Of a stretch of DNA of 64,000 nt, positions 57,671 through 64,000 are shown one piece after another. The notes under the pieces are model-generated. The model saw nothing but the letters and a program-made list of their open reading frames with translations, did no database searches and had not been told where the DNA came from. A program made the translations under genes and the position numbers. Position 1 is the first letter of the stretch; each line of letters begins with the position of its first letter. Where the stretch lies: positions 48,324,244 to 48,388,243 of the forward strand of contig CM060177.1 in NCBI GenBank assembly GCA_030549775.1, given 5' to 3'. Origin of the DNA: Tamarix chinensis. Taxonomy: Eukaryota; Streptophyta; Magnoliopsida; Caryophyllales; Tamaricaceae.

Positions 57671-57701
57671 TGGCGAACGTTAGGTTGAAGAACATTCGCC
57701 A
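57671..57701 (-). other. Short hairpin in the LINE B leader
   Basis: The 7-bp arms tggcgaa (57671-57677) and ttcgcca (57695-57701) are perfect inverted repeats with a 17-nt loop, just upstream of the ORF1 start. Short stems can occur by chance. Confidence 0.4.
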
Positions 57702-57730
57702 CCAGAACTTCCCGCTCTCGCCACGAAAAA

Positions 57731-57748
57731 ATAATTAATATTAATATT
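57731..57748. repeat. Right target-site duplication of LINE B
   Basis: Exact copy of the 18-bp word at 52748-52765. A few A bases at 57726-57730 make the exact element 5' end uncertain. Confidence 0.85.
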
Positions 57749-58375
57749 ATTCTTAATAATAGTACTATTATTATAATAATTATTATTGTATTTATTATAA
57801 ATATAATAATCATTATTACAATCATCATTAACTTGTATTGTTATAGTAATAATTATTTTATATATTATCATTATTATTCAAAATACATTTAGCATTACAA
57901 TTATTCTATATTTTTAATTCTAATTAATTATTATTTAAATTCTAATTATTATTATTATTATAATTATTAATAATATAAAATTTTCAAATATTTTAATTAA
58001 TAATATAATTATTACAATTATAATTATTAATAAGATAAATATTAATAACATAATTACAATTATTAATATATTTTTTAGTATAATTATTGATATAATTAAA
58101 TTATTATAATCAATTATGAATATTAATATTATTAATATAATTTTATTTATTATAATTAATAATATATTCATGATTATAATGATAATATTTATTATAATGA
58201 ATATGATTATAGTTATCAATATAAGCATTATAATAATGGTGATTTAAAATATATATATTATATTTTTTCTTATAATAATTATAATAATAATTATAATAAT
58301 AATTATCACTATTATTATACTAATATTATTAATATTATTATTATTACTCTTATCATCACTAATAAGATCAAATTA
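57749..58375. repeat. Degenerate ATT/AAT domain, right part
   Basis: Continuation of the domain at 52531-52765. Long minus-strand open frames here (rich in Ile, Asn, Tyr) are artefacts of the trinucleotide repeat. Confidence 0.9.
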
Positions 58376-60579
58376 TAAACAATTGTCACAATTAGATTAG
58401 AAATGTAAGATAAGGAAAACATGGCTTAATTATATGAGACTATGTTAGGTACGTGTAATTATTATAGAACTTTTCCTTTTTATATAAAGTGAGAGAGAGA
58501 GAGTTTATTATTTTCTTTATAAGAAATTCATCTTTGAGTTCATTTAAAGATTGAATTATTTTTATCTATTTATTATTTATAAATATTTTGATTTTATCAT
58601 TGATTGCTTGTACTTTGTGTGCAAAACTTTGAATAATAATTATTATTTTATATTCTAATATATAGGTTGTTATATTTTGTGAACTCCGTTGAATCACCGT
58701 TTCAGACCAATAAACTATTAAATGAATAATGAAACCAGTTTGATCACCGATGAAGTTCTAAAAACTATGATAAAAAATATTTCTAATAATATTAGAATCA
58801 TTTATAATAATAATATGAAAACGAATAAGTTTTTACATTACAAATATTATTCTTAGAAATATTATTATTGTTATTATTGTAAATATATTTATATCTATAA
58901 TTAATTATGACGATATAAAAAAAAAATTCATCTTTTAATTTTGTATAAGGATTGGTAGATTATCATCATTTTTTTTAAATTGTGCGTAACCAAAACAAAT
59001 ACATCAATATAAAATGGAGAAGGATGAACACATATAGAATAATATAGGGCAAAGAAGGACGAAGAAGAGGACAAAGCGACGAGGACTATAGAAAGTAGGA
59101 GTATGTTAGGAGACATCATGGATGTTTTTTTTTTTAATTAAAGAGTACTTCAAATGAACTTTGTAGATAATAGGGTTTTAAAAAAGTGTAGGAGGGGAAG
59201 GAGGGTTCCAAAATTTGTCATATGCATAAAAGTTGTTTCAAACAGCTGATTTGAATTTTGAAGAATTAACATTATCCTTATAATAATAGTTAAGAGGATG
59301 ATAATTGAGGTGGTTTAAATTTTAAAACAGGTTATGATTTTTTTATGTTCTCCCACCCATGATTGTATGTAACTTTTAATGTAATTTTAAGCTCAATTAA
59401 TTCCTTATTTATTTTTAATCAAGTAGACTATAACAATAGTGTAGACTTATCTAATGACAAATTTTCTAGAGAAAATAATTGTTACGAATGAATATTTGAG
59501 ATGAATCCTTTTAAAAATTTTAAAACGATCTTCCCTATCTAGGAAGAAGATTAAAATATAACTACCATATAAATTTTAGTTAGAAGCATAATTTCTAAAG
59601 TTAGAATCACATTGTGTATACAATATTAATTTTTCTTTTATTTGTTCAAACTTAATATGATATGGATTATTTGGATTGTGGTTGAACCAATGTGAATTAA
59701 ATTATTTACCTTCATGTATTTCATTTGGAATTTATTTTGTTATGTTAATAAGTTAGTTAGTCTCCCTAATTCACTTTATTTACCTCATTTTTATTACTTA
59801 TGGAGTTAAGAGATAATCAAAGTAAAAGATTCACTCCCATATCTTTAAACTAGATTATTTTTTAATATTTATTCTAATCTAGAATCATCATAATGCTAAC
59901 AAACATATAGTAAAAAAATGCTAATTTTTTTTCTCTACTCTTTACATGTAATATTATTTTTTGTTTCATCATATCTATCATGCATGCGTTATGCATACAC
60001 CGAGCATCTAGATTCAATAAAAGCCTATAGTTTTATGCATTAATTTATCTTTCCTCCATAAAAATATATATGATATTATGAATTTTTAAGATAAACTATG
60101 ATCATTAGTTTTTCTTAAATTATATAATTTAAATATATAGCTTTCATATTCATATTAACAAATACTTTCATAATACTATTGTTTAGAATTTCAATTTTTG
60201 ATCTAAACATCTAGTTGAAATACTTCTTAGTGATTTATACTTATTAATATAATTACATTTATTTAAGCATCATAATCAATATTCCATTTGTATATAAGAG
60301 AAAACTTTGACTACTAATATTTTTAATACAAATTAATAGAAAAATATCAAAATTATTTTTAGTATAAATATAATAATTATATTTTTCTATAATAGTATAT
60401 TACATTTTTTTAAATAAAGATTAAAATTTATTATCATAATATGAGATAACTAGTTTTTGTAGTATAACTATATAAGATTATTTATTATCATGCACATAAG
60501 GCGTACATTTGAATTCTAGCGTTGGTTAGCGAGCCTATTCCTCCCTAAAAGTTTAGATAATTTCTAAGGGTCATAGCAT
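58376..60579. other. AT-rich spacer
   Basis: No gene supported. (GA)4 at 58493-58502. Confidence 0.45.
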
Positions 60580-61775
60580 TTAGTGTTGTTCACGGTTCAA
60601 ATATTTAATAGTTCGGATATCCGATTGTCGAATATCTGCATTTTCGGATATCTAAAAATAATATTTGATATTTGATCCAAAACTTCTGATATCCTAAAGA
60701 TCAGATGTCCAAAATTTTGGATCGAATATCAAATATAACCGATATTATCTGAATAAAATTTTAAATATAAAAAAATACTAAATCTTAAATTTATTTGATA
60801 TTATCCAATCTATTGAGTAAATATCATATCCACTCAACAAATATCCAAGCTGCTCAATAAATATCCGATATTACAATTAAAATCAAAACTACCACATCAC
60901 AAAATTTAATTAGATTCTACCATATCCAATTCTTTAAACTACATTTATCACTAATTCTGCAATTAATTTAACTTATCATAAGCTAATCATAGAAATTTAA
61001 TCAAAATAAGAGTTAGAGTTTGGAAAAAATATACCCACTGAAATTGGCCAAAACAGATCGGCTAAATGGCAGTGGAACATCACCGGAGGTCGGGGAATGT
61101 ACGCCAGTAGCGGACGCCACTGAGGTAGCCAGTGGTGGCGAGGCAAGATGGTATGGTGTTCATTGTCATCAATTGGGTTGGAGCTCAGAGGTGGTGGCGG
61201 TCTGCCATGGTGTGGTTAAGTGGCAGTGCAAAGTGGTATGGCGGTGGTGTGGGTAGATCGAAAATAAAGAGAAGACAGGGGAGCATATAGGGAGCATAAA
61301 ACACCAAAGCGGGAGTGTAGGGCTTGGACTGAGAGGTTTTCATATTAGTTTGCACCGTAGAGAAAAAATAGAAAAGGAAGAGAGAGAGGAAGGAAATAAT
61401 TAAGGAAGAAATTGGTGAGATCTATTAGCAAGCAGAGTTTTTTTTTTTTGTATAAATGTCTAAATATGGATTATGTTAAAAATATAATTTCAACTAAATT
61501 AAATTTTAGCCCAAATAATAAATCAAGGAAGTAAAAATTATATATATAATTATACACACACACATGTAAATTTCTTAATATATAATTATATATAAAATAA
61601 AAAGTTATCAAAAAAGTGTATGAATAATTTTTTGGATCAAATATCTAGTTCGTTTGACTTTTTTAAGCTTATTAGGTATTTTATTCGAGAAAAATATCAG
61701 ATCGGTTATTTATTTTTTCGGATTGAAATGCTTCAGATATCGAATTGGATAAGTAGATATCAGATAACATAAAAG
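60580..61775. other. Repeat-like block with ATATC-rich flanks and a GC-richer centre
   Basis: The flanks 60600-60870 and 61640-61775 are dense in gatatc/cggatat/tcgaatatc phrases in opposite orientations, around a GC-richer centre (61040-61260, ggtggtggcgg-type). This could be a degraded transposable element carrying a foreign fragment. A plus-strand frame at 61020-61256 has no domain and is likely chance. Confidence 0.3.
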
Positions 61776-62340
61776 ACTCTAGTAGCATTGGTTGAAATAT
61801 GCATGAGAAAACCCCAATTCACCCTTTATACAATATTTCAAAATCATGGTTACGTTATTTGGTACTTTTGATAATCTTTTCATTTTTGTATCATCTAATA
61901 AGATGTATTTTAAATTATTTATTTATTATTTTTAAATCCTTAAAATTTTATTATTTATAACTTATTTTTACTTCTTAAGTAGGTATCACAATTTTTAACT
62001 TAATACACAATATACATTGTATAATTTATTTTAATTACAAATATTTCATTAGTCACTAAATTTCACACACAATCACCGACCTATGTGCATTCTTATAGTC
62101 TAAACCTTATTAATTAGTAAAATATTGTTATTTTAGTTTTTAATAAATAATAACATGAATAATATTAATTATAAGAATAATTAAATGAATATTAATCAAA
62201 ATTATAAATAGATAATATATGATAATAATAATAATAATAATAACAACAACAACAATAAAATTATATTAATAAGAATAATATTAATCATATTTGACTAATA
62301 ATATATGTATTCAACACATTCACGCGCACGTACACACATG

Positions 62341-62348
<8 letters not shown>
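61776..62348. other. AT-rich spacer
   Basis: No feature except (TAA)n at 62221-62245. Confidence 0.5.

Positions 62349-62416
<68 letters not shown>
62349..62416. repeat. (TA)n microsatellite
   Basis: About 33 TA units preceded by a (CA)-rich patch. Confidence 0.95.
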
Positions 62417-62422
<6 letters not shown>

Positions 62423-62820
62423 TTGTAATTTTAAAAAAAATAGTTATGAAAATTATATTAAGAGTATTATTTAGGCATAAATCTTATTAGTAATACTTAG
62501 CAAAGATAAAAGAGTATTAAAATAATGAAAATCATAACTATTGATTATTAGGTAATTAGAATATTGTTGATTATACTTTTATTAGTAATAGTTATAATAA
62601 TATATATGTAATTAATTTATCAAAAATAATATTTATTCTTATTGTGTATTAATAATAATATTAGTATTATATTATTAATATAATCTAATAATAATTATGC
62701 ATAATATTTTTGATTTAATTATTCAGTAATTAAAATTTTATTTCTTGTAATTTTATTTTTAATATTTAAAATAATATGTCATTCTTAGTTATTAATAATT
62801 ATATTATATGTGATTTTAAC
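62417..62820. other. AT-rich spacer
   Basis: Nothing identified. Confidence 0.5.
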
Positions 62821-63374
62821 TGGGTATTTGAGTACAACATAACATTGTGTTGGTTTGTGTAGGTGTTATAGAAGTCTAGTGTAGTATGAAGTTCCATGTG
62901 AGAAACATGAGGGTATCGTGTTAATAAACATGGTATGTGTTTCTGAGAGAAAATTTTGATGTAGTTTGAACAAAAGTCAAAAGGAAAGAAATAAACACTA
63001 GGGTCTCATATTTCCTAAACACAAACCATATTTTTTCTTTATTTTTGAAACATGTTTTGCCCCATAATAATTTTTTTCTTCTATAAAAAAGAGAAATATT
63101 GAAACCCTATCCTTTGAGGGTCATGCATCCCAATTTCTTCTTCTTCTCCATAGAATTTTTCATTCATATAGAATTGTAGATTTGTATAATTGATTAATTG
63201 ATTGGTTTAATTACCCTATAATTACATATGAGCACGAATAAAGATCTCTAATTTTCCTTAATTGTTCTATTTTGTTAATGAATCCTCAATTATTTATATT
63301 CTTGTTAATTTTAATTTGGTTTGGATCTCTTTAAATCCATGCTAATTCCGTAATAATTTGATTTTAGAATTGCA
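62821..63374 (+). other. Possible copia LTR or leader
   Basis: Lies directly in front of broken copia pol. It has a TATA-like tataaaaaag at 63082-63091 followed by a leader-like stretch with cttcttcttctcc, and modules such as aaacatgagggtatcgtgtt and aaacatggtatgtgttt similar to 13595-13640. LTR boundaries and a primer-binding site were not found. Gag and most of protease are missing between this and pol. Confidence 0.35.
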
Positions 63375-64000
63375 TTGTTGAAGAGACCCTTGATGGGCAA
63401 TGATGCTGCTTACAAAGTTGCTAGTATTGGGACAGTGAAAGTGAGGATGTATGACGGTGTTGTCAAGACATTGTCCAATTTGAGACATGTCCCAGAGATG
63501 ACCAGGAACCTCATCTCTGTAAGTTCCTTGTATTGTAATAGGTATCGGTGTGTTATTGAGGATGACACCCTAAGAGTCACAAAAGAGGCTTTGGTGGCGG
63601 TGCACGGGAAGCAGGTCGGGACATTGTATAAGTTGGTGGCTTCCACTGTTGTAGGAAAAACTACTATGACATTGTTGAAGTTGTCAAAATTAGATGTTAC
63701 GAGACTTTGGCACACGATACTGTGATACATGGGAGTCAAGGGTCTAACTAAGCTCTTTAAGATGAGGCTGCTAGATGGCTAGAGTACATATATTATTAAA
63801 TTATGTGAGCACTATGTATTTGGAAAGTGGAAGAGGGTTAGTTTTTCAAAAGATAAGCATAGTATTAGAGGGCCTCTTGAGAATATCCATTCAGATTTGT
63901 GGGGTCCAACAAGACTGGTTTCCAAAGATGGTTTGCAGTACTTGCTCACATTTATTGATGACTTCTCTAGAAATGTATGAGTTTATTTCTTAAAGCATAA
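63375..64000 (+). pseudogene. Ty1/copia pol fragment: protease end, GAG-pre-integrase, integrase start
   Basis: The frame gives LMGNDAAYKVASIGTVKVRMYDGVVKTLSNLRHVPEMTRNLISVSSL, the protease/GAG-pre-integrase junction of plant copia elements, then LWHTIL with a TGA at 63723, a zinc-binding part (CEHYVFGKWKRVSF; the second Cys is Tyr), and the integrase core with HSDLWGP, FIDDFSR and a TGA at 63978 where the family has Trp (RxVWVYFLKHK). It continues beyond the window. No start codon belongs to it. It is defective. Confidence 0.85.

Larger units (their letters stand above)
52766..57730 (-). mobile_element. LINE B: nearly full-length plant L1-type retrotransposon
   Basis: Both open-reading-frame regions of a plant L1 element are present in order on the minus strand: ORF1 (DUF4283 and zinc knuckle) and ORF2 (endonuclease, reverse transcriptase, zf-RVT). 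The 3' end has a short poly(A) (poly(T) at 52766-52773 on the plus strand) and 18-bp target duplications flank it. The 5' end lies about 80 bp before the ORF1 start, so it is close to full length. ORF2 carries two stops and two frameshifts and the element is not autonomous. Confidence 0.93.

Noticed and set aside
57592..58228. Several minus-strand Ile/Asn/Tyr-rich frames
   Set aside because: They lie in a degenerate ATT domain and have no protein-like features.
61020..61256. 78-codon Gly/Val/Trp-rich frame
   Set aside because: No domain and no homologous motif; low-complexity ggtggtgg composition explains it.
1..64000. A new multi-gene biological system
   Set aside because: All recognisable coding regions fall in known transposon families or in the LRR and PLATZ families; no unexplained gene cluster was seen.

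Overview
This is nuclear DNA of a flowering plant. The evidence is an intronless plant-type extracellular leucine-rich-repeat gene, a PLATZ-family zinc-binding gene remnant, and plant-specific lineages of transposable elements (CACTA/En-Spm with TNP2, Ptta and Ulp1-like genes; Ty3/gypsy; Ty1/copia; plant L1-type LINEs with DUF4283 and zf-RVT domains). The species cannot be named from sequence alone. The background is very AT-rich with long degenerate ATT/AAT domains; the one clearly intact host gene is visibly GC-richer.

Layout. (a) 1-5412: the right-hand part of a CACTA element (C1, minus strand) with a TNP2 transposase, a TNPA-like gene, subterminal repeats and one terminal inverted repeat. 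(b) 5469-7072: a 5'-truncated LINE (LINE A) with an 18-bp target-site duplication. (c) 8.0-29.8 kb: a nested retroelement block. Two closely related minus-strand Ty3/gypsy copies (A at 8.0-10.5 kb, B at 16.4-29.8 kb) share a repeat family. Copy A is interrupted on its right by other LTR-like sequences (10.5-16.4 kb). Copy B has two recognisable LTRs and is split inside its integrase by a complete-ended 10.1-kb CACTA element (C2, 17231-27347, TTT target duplication) that carries TNP2/DUF4216, TNPA-like, DUF8039-like and Ulp1-like remnants. (d) 30.4-31.5 kb: a divergent, probably non-functional PLATZ gene with a triplicated tail. (e) 32.7-34.6 kb: a full-length secreted LRR gene (minus strand), the only clearly functional host gene. 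(f) 35-52.7 kb: gene-free AT-rich DNA with microsatellites, a 122-bp tandem repeat, LTR-like sequences, a two-armed inverted repeat around an ATT core, a small foldback element and an inverted pair of copia-like LTRs. (g) 52766-57730: a nearly full-length L1-type LINE (LINE B) inserted in an ATT domain, with 18-bp target duplications, an open ORF1 and an ORF2 broken by two stops and two frameshifts. (h) 58-63.3 kb: AT-rich spacer. (i) 63.37-64.0 kb: start of a broken Ty1/copia pol region running off the window.

No operons, CRISPR arrays, rRNA or convincing tRNA genes were seen. The genes do not form a pathway: the window is mostly a record of repeated, nested transposition followed by decay, with one preserved LRR gene and a nearby PLATZ remnant as the host component. 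I did not find evidence for a new biological system. The most unusual items are the divergent PLATZ locus, the large inverted repeat at 45.3-47.3 kb, and the recurring Trp-to-stop changes in the transposon genes.
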